Origin: Paroedura picta
Lineage: Eukaryota; Chordata; Lepidosauria; Squamata; Gekkonidae
Reading direction: 5' to 3'
DNA length: 64,000 bases
Assembly: GCF_049243985.1 (NCBI RefSeq)
Contig: NC_135369.1
Span: forward strand, 24,412,765 to 24,476,764
Shown: positions 1 to 11,130 of the stretch, piece after piece
How positions within the stretch are numbered: position 1 is the first letter of the stretch
Layout: every line of letters begins with the position of its first letter
Position numbers and translations under genes: made by a program
Notes under the pieces: model-generated
Seen by the model: only the letters and a program-made list of their open reading frames with translations
What the model was told of the DNA's origin: nothing
Databases searched by the model: none

Positions 1-117
1 CATTCTACCCAAGGACCTGCTGACAGATCTCAAAAGGGCTTATCTAGACAACTTCTGTGTGTCAGAGCCTACAAGACTGCCCAGGCTGGGTTCGATCCGG
101 ACATGTAGATGTCATAC

Positions 118-213
118 CCGATACAGCGTCACCATGATGTCCACATTCTCAGGCACCATCCATACCACGGTGCCTCGATAGGGGTTCTTGATCCCTGGTT
201 GCCAGCTGTGTGC
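118..213 (-). CDS. EHBP1L1: EHBP1L1 coding exon 3 (partial gene, continues off left edge)
   Basis: On the minus strand an AG acceptor at 215-214 is followed by 32 codons that open AHSWQPGIKNPYRG and close MVTLYR, then a GT donor at 117-116. The peptide matches the N-terminal C2 domain of EHBP1-like 1 almost residue for residue (human AHSWQPGIQNPYRG). The exon is 96 bp and phase 0 at both ends. It continues exon 2 (363-420) across a 149-bp intron. The rest of the gene (end of the C2 domain, long repetitive middle, calponin-homology domain, bMERB coiled coil) must lie left of base 1. No exon 4 is visible in bases 1-117. Confidence 0.96.
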
Positions 214-362
214 CTGAGAAAAGGAGCAGAGGGACAGATAAAACAAGGCCCTTCAGCGTGTAGCTCTGGCACAGTTTTGAACCCTGCAGCTTCCCCCCCC
301 CCCCCCCGTTGCAAGATTAATCACTCTGGATAACCCCCAACCTGCATGAGAGAGGTACACAC
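214..362 (-). other. EHBP1L1 intron 2 with a 15-base C run
   Basis: Short 149-bp intron. On the plus strand bases 293-307 are an unbroken run of C, so the transcript carries a run of 15 G. G runs in short vertebrate introns often act as intronic splicing enhancers; that role here is inference. Confidence 0.7.
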
Positions 363-420
363 CTTGGAACAGATCCGCCGGTTTCTTCGGGTCCAGACCA
401 CAACCAGTTTGTCTGGCTGC
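363..420 (-). CDS. EHBP1L1: EHBP1L1 coding exon 2
   Basis: Minus strand: acceptor AG at 422-421, then a 58-bp exon whose first base completes the tryptophan codon begun in exon 1. It encodes QPDKLVVVWTRRNRRICSK, identical to my recollection of the mammalian protein, and ends at a GT donor (362-361). This is a core strand of the NT-C2 domain, a membrane- or partner-binding module at the N terminus of the EHBP1 family. The exon is too short for open-frame searches. Exon lengths 104, 58 and 96 keep one reading frame (86 codons in the window). Confidence 0.97.
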
Positions 421-848
421 CTAGGGTCAGAGAGGGAGGAATCAGAAACAGAGTGCAAAAAGAAGCAAGTTTACTAGCCCAAAAAGTTGCCTACTTGTCC
501 TTTTTCCTACGTAGACTATTTGGGGCATTCTGAAGACCTAACATATTCCCATGTACAAATATTTTCCTGCATACCTGTAGGCAATTCTCACTAGCCATAG
601 GTGCACAGCCTCCCACCGAGTTTAGTGTTCTGCTTCCAACAGTAGTCAGCCAGATGCTTCTGGGAAGCCCACAAACAAACAAGACCCAAAGGCCTCCCCC
701 ATCAGGATCACCCCACCAGCATTCAGTGGTATGTTGCCCCTAAACATGAAGGTTCCATTTGCCAAATGTGTCCATTAAAAACTACACTACTGCATGTTGG
801 ACTGGCAAAAGCCACATGACTGCACAGTAGTTTGTTAACATGCTAGAT

Positions 849-950
849 CAGGGGTAGTCAAACTGCGGCCCTCCATTCGCGAATGCTGGCAGGGGCTCTT
901 GGGAATTGTAGTCCATGGACATCTGGAGGGCCGCAGTTTGACTACCCCTG
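849..950. mobile_element. hAT-type MITE, family A, with perfect 8-bp target duplication
   Basis: Starts CAGGGGTAGTCAAACTG and ends with the reverse complement. It is flanked on both sides by TGCTAGAT (841-848 and 951-958). The 8-bp duplication and CAGGG-type termini are hallmarks of the hAT superfamily. The body is nearly one long palindrome with no coding capacity. Other copies are at 19510, 21018, 21257, 34952 and 56435. Confidence 0.9.
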
Positions 951-959
951 TGCTAGATT

Positions 960-1115
960 AAGACTGGGAAGACCTGGGTTCAAATCCATGTTCTGCCATG
1001 ATTTTCACTGGCTGACCCTTGGACAACCGTTCTCAACCTAGCCAAATTACAGCTTAGAGAAGATGGGGGCGGGGTTAAAATATTTATCTGCCGAAGCTCC
1101 ATAGGATGGTGGCAG
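960..1115 (+). repeat. tRNA-derived SINE fragment
   Basis: Contains a B-box-like GGGTTCAAATCC followed by the usual body phrases about a tested item being found in the genome (TTCTGCCATG, CTGACCCTTGG). Degraded, with no clear target duplication. Confidence 0.5.
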
Positions 1116-1464
1116 AAGTGCTATAGGGTCAAAATCCACTTATAGTGACCTGCTGAGAGTTTAAAGATATTTTAAAGGCAGGAAATGAACAGAGGGGTTT
1201 GCTATTGCTTGCCTCACCTTTCTCGGTGGTTTCCCAAATATGTACTAATCCAGGGCCAGTCCAACTCAGCTGATCTGACAAGATCAAGCTAGCCAGGGCC
1301 ATCCATGCCAGGGCTAAGGATACGATAAAAAACTGAAAGTACAATTAAAAAAAAAGAATACACAGGCTACTCTTTCTCCATAAGCCCATCTAAATAAGTG
1401 GCTACTACATTTTGGGCGTAGTCAGCTGTTTATGAAGAATTTTTTAAAATTCCTGCAACTATGA

Positions 1465-2583
1465 TTTAGATGAAGGAATAGAGGGGGTACTTATTAAATC
1501 TGCATATGACACTAAACTGGGAGGGGCAGCAAACACACCAGAAGACAGACTCAGAATACAAGACGATCTTGACAGGCTAGAAAACTGGGCTAAAATGAAT
1601 TTTATTAATAGTGATGATAAATGTAAAGTTCTGCATTTAGGTTGGAAAAATCAAATGCATCACTATAGGATTGGTGAGATTTGTCTTGGTGGTAGTACAC
1701 GTTAAAAGGATCTGGGGGATCTTAGTAGACGAGCCACTGAACATGAGTCAGCAGCGTGACTCAGTAGCTAAAAGGGCAAATGGAATTTTGGGCTGTATTA
1801 AAAGAAGTATGTCCAGATCACGTGAGGTGCTGTTGCCACTTTACTCGGCTCTGGTAAGACTTCAATTGGAGTTCTGTGTTCAGTTTTGGGCACCACAACT
1901 GAAGAAAGATGTAGAGAAACTGGAGCGTGTCCAGAGGAGAGGTTTGGAGACCAAGTTGTATAAGGAAAGGTTGAGGGAGCTTTATCTATTTAGCCTGGAG
2001 AAAAGACAACTAAGAGGTGATATGATAACCATCTTCAAATACTTGAAGGGCTGTCATAGAGAGATGGAGCAGAGTTGTTTTCTGTTGCCCCAGAGGTAAG
2101 GACCTGAACCAAGGAGTTGAAATTCATTGAAAGAACTTTTGGCTAAACATCCAGAAGACGCTCCTGACAGTTCCTCACAGTTAAAGTGATACCTCAGTGG
2201 AACAGGCTTCCTTGGAAGGTGGTGGGTTCTCTTTCTTCAGAAGTTTGTAAACAGTTTCTTTAACAGAGGCCAGAGAGTCATCTGACAGAAATGCTGATTT
2301 TATTGACTTAGGCAGATTGTGAGGAAAGGATGTGCCAGTGTTTGTCTCTTATGGCCCTTCCTTGCATCCCTAGGGAATTGCTGATCGCCACTGTGGGATG
2401 GTAGGTGAATTTCCTCCAAGCCAGGCTGGATTCTGGAGATTTTTTGGGGGGAGGGGGGGAATCATTTGGGCATGAAATCTGAGTCACTGTGGGTAGGCAG
2501 GTAGTTGTGCGTTCCTGCATTGTACAGGGGTTAAGACTAGATGACCCTGGAGGCCAATGTCAACTCTATGATTCTATAATTCT
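1465..2583 (+). mobile_element. CR1 LINE, 3' part of ORF2 and 3' UTR
   Basis: Translation shows the CR1 ORF2 C-terminal block (ILGCIKRSMSRSREVL, PLYSALVRLQLEFCVQFW, KKDVEKLERVQRR, LFSLEKRQLRGDM). It is followed by the typical CR1 3' UTR (GGGTTAAGACTAGATGACC) and ends in ATTCTATGATT-like octamer repeats at about 2583. It is 5'-truncated and out of frame in places, as expected for a dead copy. Confidence 0.88.
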
Positions 2584-3384
2584 AACTACAGTCAATCTGC
2601 TTCACTGGGTTACCTTAACATTCTAATAGTAAGAGAGAAAAGAAGTGTCTCTATCCAATTTCTCCATGCTATGCACTATTTTATTTGTTTCCCAACAATG
2701 CCAGTTCTGCTCCTGCATTACACAATTCTGCTCCTGCCTTACACAGTCATAATTATTTAAAATAGTTATAATTACAATTATTACCTATGATTGCAATAAT
2801 TACAAATATAATTATAATTACAATTATTTAAAAATCTCCATTATGCTACAGATTCTTGCTGGGAAACCTTGGGCTAGTCGCACGCACTCAGCCTGACCTA
2901 CCTCACAACAACCTTGCGAGGATATGACAGTCAAAAGGAGAACAATGTAAGCCACTTTAGGTCCATATTAGTGAGAACTAAACATTTATGCCCTGACTTT
3001 GTTCCATCACAAACCCTTAAATAGCATTCATGGGTATCCCCAGTTCTCCCACCTATACTCTTCCCAGACCTACCCCTGCTTAGCTTTATTATGTACTTCC
3101 AACCATCAACTATTGTAGAAGATCCTGGGTTCAAGACACCACTCTGCCACGAAGCTCACTGGATTAAGTTTCACTGATTACTTTCTCTCTCTGACAGCCT
3201 GATCTACCTCTGGATAAAATGGAGGAGGAGAGAACTGTGCATAACATCCAGCATCCCTTGGCGGAAGACAGGGATGAACAAACAAACATAAAAAAAACTG
3301 ATATGAAAAATGATTGAGAAAGGAGTGCCTTTGGCCACATACAAAATATGAGGTGGCACAAGCAGAGTCATCTGAAGCTCAGTC
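2584..3384. repeat. AT-rich DNA and tRNA-SINE fragments
   Basis: 2690-2845 is A+T rich with repeated ATAATTA words. 2850-2975 and 3118-3235 resemble the body and B-box region of tRNA-derived SINEs (CAGCCTGACCTACCTCAC; CCTGGGTTCAAG). No gene seen. Confidence 0.45.
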
Positions 3385-3740
3385 CTTCAAAGATGGAGGT
3401 CTTGTGGGTGGGTAGGAAGGGACCATGCAAGAAAGCACACCTGCCCCACCCTGGATGGTGTACAGCTATCAATGGCTCACTCCATTAGGAGTCTGGGTGT
3501 GATTCTGGATGTTTACCAATGGTCATGAGAGTTGCATGGCTGGCATTCTACCACCTCTGCCAAGCCAAACTACTAGCACCCTACTTGGCCCCAGAACACC
3601 TAGCCACAGTGATCCATGCGATGGTCACCTCCAGACTAAACTTCTGCAACTCGCTCTATACAGGCCTGCCCTTAGCCTTGACTGGGAAACTACAGCTGGT
3701 CCAAAACGCAGTGGCCAGGGTCCTCACAGCAACATCAGGG
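3385..3740 (+). mobile_element. L2-like LINE fragment, RT C-terminal region
   Basis: The translation carries VIHAMVTSRLNFCNSLYTG and LQLVQNAVARVLTATSG, the conserved end of the reverse transcriptase of L2/CR1-superfamily LINEs. It is truncated at both ends. Related pieces are at 16775, 22885, 31890, 35190, 41010 and 41985. Confidence 0.75.
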
Positions 3741-4435
3741 GTGTTTTATGTCAGTGTATATATCACAGATAAAAGTTAAATCCCCTTCAGTTTCAAGGGG
3801 GGAAAAGGATAACAAAAGATCCTACATTCAGACACTAGTACAAGTCAGAAATTAGGACTGAGAGTCAGTCAATGTCTCCCCTATTCCCTAGCCGTCACCA
3901 GCACGTGGCTAGCTTGTTGGCTGTGATGGAAGTTGTCAGTTTCCCCTTTCTACCTAAGCCAGATCAGGGGAGGAAACTGTCTCCAAGGCAGAACTGAGCA
4001 TCAGGCCAACTGGCGCCTGATCAGGAGCCAAATTCGGTTCCATGTATACAGCCGCCAAGTACTTCAATGAAGCAAGAGTGCGTGGCTGTCACTTTCATGT
4101 GCCCAACTCATTTTGAGCCCAGAGTGGGCTTCTCTTGGTAAAGCAGGGCCTTGACCACTGGGGCTGCAGTTTATGGTCTGTGAGGTGGCACAGATGGTGA
4201 ATTCACATGCAGATTGTCAATTTACATTCTGAAAAGAGCCTTGTGAACGGAGGTTTTCAAGGCCATGCGGCAACTTGAACTTCTGTTCCGCATGGGTGTT
4301 ATATTGGTGAATACATTTATCTTCCGCTTCCCAGGCTCCCTGGGTGTGTCACCAGTCTTCTACCCCCTCCAAACGGACTAAACCCCACCCAGCCAGCAGT
4401 ACAAGCACACAGAATTACATGCTTTAGGATGCTTA
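3741..4435. other. No recognisable feature
   Basis: Intronic DNA of EHBP1L1. I see no exon, repeat boundary or RNA gene here. Confidence 0.5.
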
Positions 4436-4515
4436 GGGCTAATCCTGCGTTGAGCATGGGGTTGGACTAGATGGCCTGTATGGCCCCTTCCAACTCTATG
4501 ATTCTATGATTCTAA
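4436..4515 (+). mobile_element. CR1 3' tail
   Basis: GGGGTTGGACTAGATGGCC followed by CCTTCCAACTCTATGATTC and a further octamer copy, the diagnostic CR1 3' terminus. Confidence 0.85.
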
Positions 4516-5092
4516 AAAGAATCTTTACTGTCCTTCAGGCCCGATCATGTTTTCCTGCTACCTTCTCTAATCATCACAGTTCTTCCCCAGACTGGTCCTT
4601 GAGGTAGGACCCAGGATGCCCACACCAGGGCGAATAAAATTCCTTTCCCCATAGGGAATTCAGGTTCAAACCCACAGATGCCAGGGTCCAAGCCCCTGCC
4701 ACTCGTGCCTAATCTAACATCCCGAACATTCCCATGTTCTGAAACCAGGGGTCTGGGCTCCCTTTTCACCACAAAGAACACCTTAATAACACACAGGCCA
4801 CAACTGTGGCCCTGATTAAATTCGGTTCTGCTGCTGGGCCCCCAAACCAGCAAAACGAAGCTACTACTGCCACCTCATCTAAACCCACTGAGACTTCCTG
4901 TTGCCAGACTTGAGGAGGCAGAAATACTCTCCTGCCACATAGCAGCTGAAAAATTAATTTTTGTTACATGGGTTTCTTTTTCTGATTTTATCCCCACAAC
5001 AACTCCTGAGGTTGATGAGGCTGATAGAGTCAGTGTTCCATAGTCATCCAGCAAATAATATAGCAAAATAACGACCTGAACCTTGGTCTCTC
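4516..5092. other. No clear feature; possible reversed SINE remnant at 4975-5080
   Basis: 4975-5080 has words like those of reversed tRNA-SINEs (CTCCTGAGGTTGATGAGG, GTCATCCAGC). The rest is unrecognised intron. Confidence 0.35.
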
Positions 5093-5172
5093 TTAGAATC
5101 ATAGAATCATACAGGTGGAAGCTACTTCTAGGGCCATCTAGTCCAACTCCCTGCACAATGCAGAAACTCATA
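5093..5172 (-). mobile_element. CR1 3' tail, reversed
   Basis: TAGAATCATAGAATCATA followed by GGCCATCTAGTCCAACTCC, the reverse complement of the CR1 3' end. Confidence 0.85.
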
Positions 5173-6108
5173 TTCTAGTCTGATGCTATAACCACTATAC
5201 TGTACACACCGCCTCCAGATCCCAGGACTGAACCTCAGCTAAACCAGCAGAATAGGGAGGACACATTTTGAAGCAGAAATTTCTATTGCTAAGCATACTA
5301 TGAACAATTAGTTGACGTTTATGGACAACGTATGGACAGATGTTTGGAAAGTATCTCTCCCTGCCTTTCTGCTTAACACACCACTCAAGAGAACCGGCAA
5401 ACTAAAATTTCAAAAAAGAGGAAATAGATAAAATGCTGGATGGAAATATAAAAAAAACCCAAAGCTCTAAAGTAGCAAAAGCCAAGGAACCACTGCCTAT
5501 GAGCCGTTAATCACAAAACAGCACAACTAAAGAAAAGCAGAATAAAATACCAAATACAATAATGAAAGTAATAAAAGCATTACAACCAGCGATAAAACCA
5601 AGCACTCAGCCATAACAACCTAAAAGCATGGAAGAAAGTTCAATAAAATCAGCAAGGGTGTGCATTGCAAAGCACTGGAAGGTTGAACGACAACAGATCA
5701 AACTTCCTGCACAGTCACTCATGTGAGCACATTTAAAGATGCTCACATTTAAAGTAGCCTATGCACTTGGGAGAGGAAGCCTATGCACGTCCATGACACT
5801 TTATTCCATGACACTCCCATGAAACTGTTCTTGAAAATGCAACCTTTTTGCTTGTATATACCAATAATGGGGAAAAGGTGGAAGTGTCCTGTGTAAATTC
5901 AGCCTAAATAGGGCCAGAGACAAGATGTGGCATGGAGTTTCAGAACCTGGGAAGCCACCACCAACAAGACCTCCATACACATCCCCACTGTTCTATGAAA
6001 TTATAAGCAGCTTTCGTTGATTTGCTCTTTACATACATTAATATACCATTGCCCTGTTCTCTGGTTTTGTGGTCTGCTATCCTTAACACTATTTCGCTCA
6101 CTTATATT
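5173..6108. other. No gene; possible reversed LINE 3' UTR at 5430-5700
   Basis: 5430-5700 is A-rich with many short ATAAAA/CAATAA words, like the antisense of LINE 3' UTRs. The remainder is unrecognised. Confidence 0.3.
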
Positions 6109-6548
6109 TGAGAAACAGCCTCTTGGGAGGAGACTGTCCGGGGCCCTGTCCATCCATATCCACCCTGATTGGCCCTCCCCTTCCAGCTCTCACCCTCCCT
6201 CCTTGCCTGCTAGAAGCCTTGTGTCTGCAGCCTCCATTGTCGCCCACAAGGAGAGAGGCAGTGACAGGACTTTGCGGCCCGCAGGTACGCTCCTGCTGGG
6301 AGGGGGCCTCCCTGCAGGCCGCAAAGCCCTGTCGCCACCAGCGGCGGGAGGCTTTCCACTCCCTTTAGCTGCGGCGAGAGCACTTGCCAGGCCAAAGAGG
6401 GCCTCCCGTGGTAGCGCTGCCGCCAGTGGGGGGAAGCTTTCCACTCCCTTTAGCCCACTTTATGGGCCAAAGGAAGCCGTGGCCACCATCTCACACTGTC
6501 CTGCCTGCCACCCCTTTCAAAGCCCATTTTTATAATGGGCTTTGAATC
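6109..6548. repeat. GC-rich unclassified element ending in a hairpin
   Basis: A GC-rich block in AT-rich intron. It holds two copies of GCTTTCCACTCCCTTTAGC (about 6350 and 6430). It ends with the inverted repeat CAAAGCCCATT / AATGGGCTTTG around 6518-6545. Long frames through it appear in several registers on both strands, so they reflect composition and not a gene. It is probably an interspersed repeat, but I cannot name the family. Confidence 0.5.
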
Positions 6549-7639
6549 TAGTTATTTATAATTGTGTAATCCACTTGGTGTCTCAGTCAGACTATAAATG
6601 AAGTAAATAATGATAATACTGAAAGACACAGACACATCAGTGTGGCAGCAAGAACTGATCCTGGGTCCAGCTCAGCTGCAATGGAGTTTCTGCTATGCAG
6701 CAACTGGAGGCCATTTTGGAGTCATTAAGTTGGCCACCTCTGGCCCACTGTGTTCAGTTCCTCAGGAGGTTCTCTCAAACAGACTTTGCTGCAACGCCCA
6801 GGGACAGCAAAAGAGAACAACTCTGCTTCATTTCCATGAAGTACATGCAAGAGTTCCCAGTGGCATTGGGACCCATCTTAGCACATAGACATGTTCCTCC
6901 TCACGTACCTAAACACCTAGCCAGGATCTGACGGGTCACCTACAGCTTCCATCTTAAGATGATGACATCTGTCATTTGCTAGTGCTAGGAATCTTGGGAA
7001 AGCAGAAGCCAGTTATATTGGCTGCTGATTTTATGGCCAGAGGTTACTGACAACCAGGTCCCCCCACATACTAAAGAGTGCCTTACAGCAAATGTGGCTA
7101 TGTTACATGGAGCCCACCTCCGAAGTCTTACCTCCCCTCCCAAAAAACTTTTCTATGGGTTTTAATAACCGTGACTATAGCAGAAGGGACCACACCACAA
7201 TGAGAAAGTAGCTCCGATGCCCAGCTTCATCTAACGGCATCATTTATCCTCCCAAGCCAGCGGCCAAAGGCTAATTTTAGCCCCAGGGCTGCGAGGTCAT
7301 AAATCCACTGCAGGCCGCTGGGTTAAATTTGGGCTCAGAAAAGAAACTCAATACAGCCACCTTTCTCCTCTCCTCACAGAAAGGCCTAGCAATGTCAGGA
7401 TCACTTTCACCACAGAGCTAGGAAGGTGGACCAGCTCCTGACACGGGCTGTATATCCAAAGGTTATTCTCAGGACGGGGAGAGCACTGAAAAGTGCAATC
7501 CTAAATCAATGGGCTTAGTGGGGTATAATTCTGTTTATGAGTGCACCAAAATTCCACCCTGGGAGCCGTATCTTCTAGCTACTTTTTGTACATGTTCACA
7601 GGCTATAGTTCCTAGCGGAAATAAATTTCAGTTTTGTAA
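6549..7639. other. Mostly unrecognised intron; small palindromic-repeat remnant
   Basis: 7493-7550 (GTGCAATCCTAAATCAATGG) resembles half of the short palindromic family seen better at 58283 and 62789. Nothing else recognised. Confidence 0.35.
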
Positions 7640-8060
7640 CTAGATGCTAGAAAATATTTATTTATTTATTTATTTATTTGTTTATTTGATTTCTATACCG
7701 TCCTATATGGCTCAGGTTTGCATACAACACCATAGGGGGATACATGAAACGAATCAACATACAACAGTCAAATACAACAATAACAATCCAACAGTGGTTC
7801 TAAACAACACAACTTGATGATTGTCTTGATGATTGTCAACAATCCTGGAAAAACACCTCCATACAATCAATGATCCTTGGGCCCTGTGTAGGAGATATGC
7901 CTAAAGAATAATTTCCTGCCACCATTTAATCCTCAAACCAACTTCAGAAGGTTAATTGGGCTAACAGGGAGTGATTGCCCCAAGGTCATCCGGCAAGTTT
8001 GTGGCAAAATGGATATATGAACCTGGGTCTCTCTAATCGTGGTGTGAATCACTGATCTTC
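7640..8060 (-). repeat. ATTT microsatellite, LINE tail and tRNA-SINE remnants, reversed
   Basis: 7654-7690 is (ATTT)n followed by TTCTATACCGTCCTATA, the reverse of an L2-like 3' tail. 7890-8060 reads as a reversed tRNA-SINE (CCCCAAGGTCATCCGGCAAG, ATGAACCTGGGTCTC). Confidence 0.55.
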
Positions 8061-8790
8061 TTCAAGCTGTAGGCCCTTTTTGGACACCATAATAAAATGG
8101 CTGCTACAAAGGCCAATCGCAGAACACTGGAAAGTTCTACAAAATGTTAGGAGGTCCCAAGCCAAATACCCTCCTACAACAGAGAAAGCTGTTTCCAAAT
8201 TGGAGCTCCCTGCAGACACAAAGGGCAGGACTGAGGCCCTCCTGAAGTATCTCTTGTGTCAGTGAAATACAGAAATGGCGGCTTACAGCAAATGAAAAAC
8301 ATACAGTCCAGGTTTATTGGTATTCAAGACAGACTCAGGCTTTAACTGTAGCAGAAAGTTTACTACTATGTTTACTAAGTTTACTAGTATGAAAGTTTAC
8401 TATATGTGTTAAGAGTCACATAAGCATTTTTAACCCAAAGAGCTTGGCCCGGGGACACTTACTGTAAAGTATCTGAACATGAGCAGAATGCTTTCATCTT
8501 ACTGCAGATGTCTCCCCTCATCGGAGATATGAAAATAAAAGTTTTCAAAAGGGGACAGCACTAGTTTCAGGAAATTAAAAACCTTCGCACTAGGAACAAC
8601 AAACTGGGCCTAAGAGAGAGGCAGTTTGAACCATGCCGGAGATTTTCCATCCTTAGCTGGTTGATGTTAACAATACATTTCTGTGATGATGGTACTATTA
8701 CTTGCAGGAGCTTAATTTAGCCTCAGAACTTATTTTACAACAACAACTCAGCCTTGTATCAATGAAGCTTTCAGGCTGAGCTTAAACCAG
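8061..8790. other. No recognisable feature
   Basis: Intronic DNA without an exon or a repeat I can name. A short local duplication of TTTACTA-type words lies near 8360-8400. Confidence 0.45.
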
Positions 8791-8831
8791 CATCCATCCA
8801 TCCATCCATCCATCCATCCATCCATCCATCC
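8791..8831. repeat. (CATC)n microsatellite
   Basis: About ten perfect CATC units in a row. Confidence 0.95.
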
Positions 8832-10194
8832 TGCCAAGTCATGAGAATTAGGGTGGGGCTGAGCCTTGACTCACAGAAAAAGGCATGGGCTGAAGAAAGA
8901 CTGAGGGCCCAGTAGCTGGAGAACCACCTCGGTTCCCAAAGTTGATGGGCCTCATTCTGTTTTTATTCCACTGGGCCCCCATCTGATAAACCACACACCC
9001 CTTTTAATTGTTCAGACCTTCTGGTATTCTAACACACCCTCCTTAGCATCCACGCTCCCTTTTCCATTTTTAGCTTCTGCAATGACTAAATATTTATCAT
9101 TTCCCAAGGCCCTTATACGGTCTTTGTCATGTCAGAAAGGGGGGGGGATCTTATTGCATCCTTCTCTGCCTGTCTCGTAAAAGTATTCCATTTGCATCTT
9201 CCATAGTCTAGCTGTTGCTTCTTGCCCTGGCTATGGGAGGGGGGTACACATCTACTGAAGACCATTTTGCCTCCCCTTCAAACAAACCTGTCAAACAAAC
9301 CAGATGATACAATGCAAAAGGCAGATACATGACCATGCCCATCTGAGACTCTATAGGGGAGGCATGCTACCTCTTACACAACATACTATTTCACTGGCAC
9401 CGCAATAAAGTGGTTGGCATGCATGTGCCCTGGGTGAGCTGTGCCCACCCCGATTCTCCTACCCACTTCTATAGCCCTCCCCCCTCCGATGTCTCCTTTT
9501 CCTGTTCTGAATTCAGCCTAACAAGGAAAACGAAATGGCAGTCCAGTAGCATCTTAAAGGCAAATCAAATTTATTCCAGTTAGTCGTTAACGTGTCACAG
9601 GTCTACTGTCTTATTTTATTGCTGCCCATCTGGAATTACTCTACCAAGGAGTTCAGGAAAACACAACAACCATTGGCTTCAGTATGAAAGTTAACAGGGA
9701 ATGAGAAGATGAATCTAATTCCAGCCTGCTCCCCACACCCCCAGAGACTTTCCTCTATCCCAAAGTTGTCCATCAGAAGGGCTCACGCTGTCTGTCAATG
9801 TTCAGCCTTAGATCCTATTTTACAATGCCAGGATTCAATCCAAAAGATGCTCAGTGTCTCTGTTCATGTACAATGCATTTTTTGCTTAGAACTGAAAAAC
9901 AAATTTTCTACCCTATAGGTCTGAGCTTAAGGGAAAGAGGTTTGCCTACTGCAGAGGGCTGAGCTTTGGCATTTCTCCACCTTGCTTTTCATTCACACAA
10001 ACAAAGCAATGAATGTTAGCCCAGGCCAGCCCTGAAGAACTCCAGAACTCCTTTCAGACCTCCTTTTCTCCTTTGTCCCTCTACTGTGGATGCAGGCTTT
10101 TGGCCCAGAACTTCCAATACCTAAGCAAAACCCTGGAACCATGAGAAAAGGCACATGTCCTGGAGCGTGGGCAGAGAACTAACGCTGGCACATA
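8832..10194. other. No gene; one short repeat fragment
   Basis: 9535-9600 (GGCAGTCCAGTAGCATCTTA) belongs to the same interspersed family as 13021-13287 and 32631-32815. The rest is unrecognised. Confidence 0.4.
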
Positions 10195-10298
10195 TTAAGA
10201 AGGTCCAGGCTCAAATCCCCATTCTGCCATGGAATTTATCGGGTGTCATTGGGCCAGTTATACTCTCTCAGCCTGATCTACCTCACAGGGATGTTGTG

Positions 10299-10579
10299 AG
10301 AGCCAGTTTGGTGTAGTGGTTAGGAGTGCGGACTTCTAATCTGGCATGCCGGGTTCGATTCTGCGTTCCCCCACATGCAACCAGCTGGGTGACCTTGGGC
10401 TCGCCACGGCACTGATAAAACTGTTCTGACCGAGCAGTGATATCAGGGCTCTCTCAGCCTCACCCACCCCACAGGGTATCTGTTGTGGGGAGAGAAATGG
10501 GAAGGCGATTGTAAGCCGCTTTGAGCCTCCTTCGGGTAGGGAAAAGCGGCATATAAGAACCAACTCTTCTTCTTCTTCT
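10299..10579 (+). mobile_element. Sauria-type tRNA-derived SINE
   Basis: The tRNA-like head has GTGTAGTGGTTAGGAG (A box region) and an intact B box GGTTCGATTC. The body contains CACCCACCCCACAGGGTATC and CCTCCTTCGGGTAGGGAAAA, and the tail is (CTT)n. Full length with intact promoter boxes, so a fairly young copy. Preceded at 10195-10298 by a fragment of another tRNA-SINE. Confidence 0.9.
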
Positions 10580-10930
10580 AAATGGAGGAAAGAAGAACAA
10601 TACAAGCCCTTCCCCCCAATGGTGGGGATAAAGTGAAATAATATGAGTGCTAGATGTTGGGTAGACCCCACCTCTGCTATCTACTGTACCTTCAAGGGGG
10701 CAGGAGAACAAAGGCCACTGGCCTTTCTTGGGTGAGATGCCCCGATTATTCTCAGGGGCATTCCAAAAGACCAGAAATGAAAGGAGAAGACAGCCCATGG
10801 CTAGACCATTTCACCAGACTTTTATTCCAATCCCAACAAATGCTTCCGCACGGTTCCTATGGCAGAAGGCAGGTCAGTGAATTGGTCCAGAAAGAATTAC
10901 CAGTGACGAATAATGCAATCAAGCCATGAA
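10580..10930. other. No recognisable feature
   Basis: Unique-looking intronic DNA; open frames here extend from the SINE and are not coding. Confidence 0.4.
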
Positions 10931-11130
10931 GGCAGCTTAGACTGAGTCAGACCCTTAGTCCATCAAAGCCGGTTTTGTTTACTCAGACTGGCAGCAGCTC
11001 TCCAGGGTCCCAGGCCCAGGTCTAGCGTATAACTGGCTCCCTGGCCCTTTTAACATGAGATGCCAGGGATTGAACCTGGAACTTTCTGTGTATGAAACAG
11101 ATCCTCTACCACTGAACCATGGCACCTCCG
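10931..11130 (-). mobile_element. Second tRNA-derived SINE family, reversed
   Basis: Read on the minus strand it begins GGTTCAGTGGTAGAGGATC (A box), then GGTTCAATCCC (B box), and ends in a shared body (CTGGAGAGCTGCTGCCAGTC, GGTCTGACTCAGTCTAAG). The same family occurs at 43492 and 46128. Confidence 0.8.

Noticed and set aside
1671-2099. 142-codon frame as a host gene
   Set aside because: The peptide is the CR1 ORF2 C terminus; the copy is 5'-truncated.
6017-6535. A 172-codon frame on the plus strand
   Set aside because: Open in several registers on both strands because of GC-rich repeat sequence; no domain.
10299-10370. Possible genuine tRNA genes at SINE heads
   Set aside because: A and B boxes are present but the cloverleaf arms do not close and the sequence runs into SINE bodies.
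10336-10798. Similar 60-110-codon frames at 10336, 28981, 37635 and 61618
   Set aside because: The same peptide appears wherever a Sauria SINE lies, so it is SINE sequence and not a gene family.
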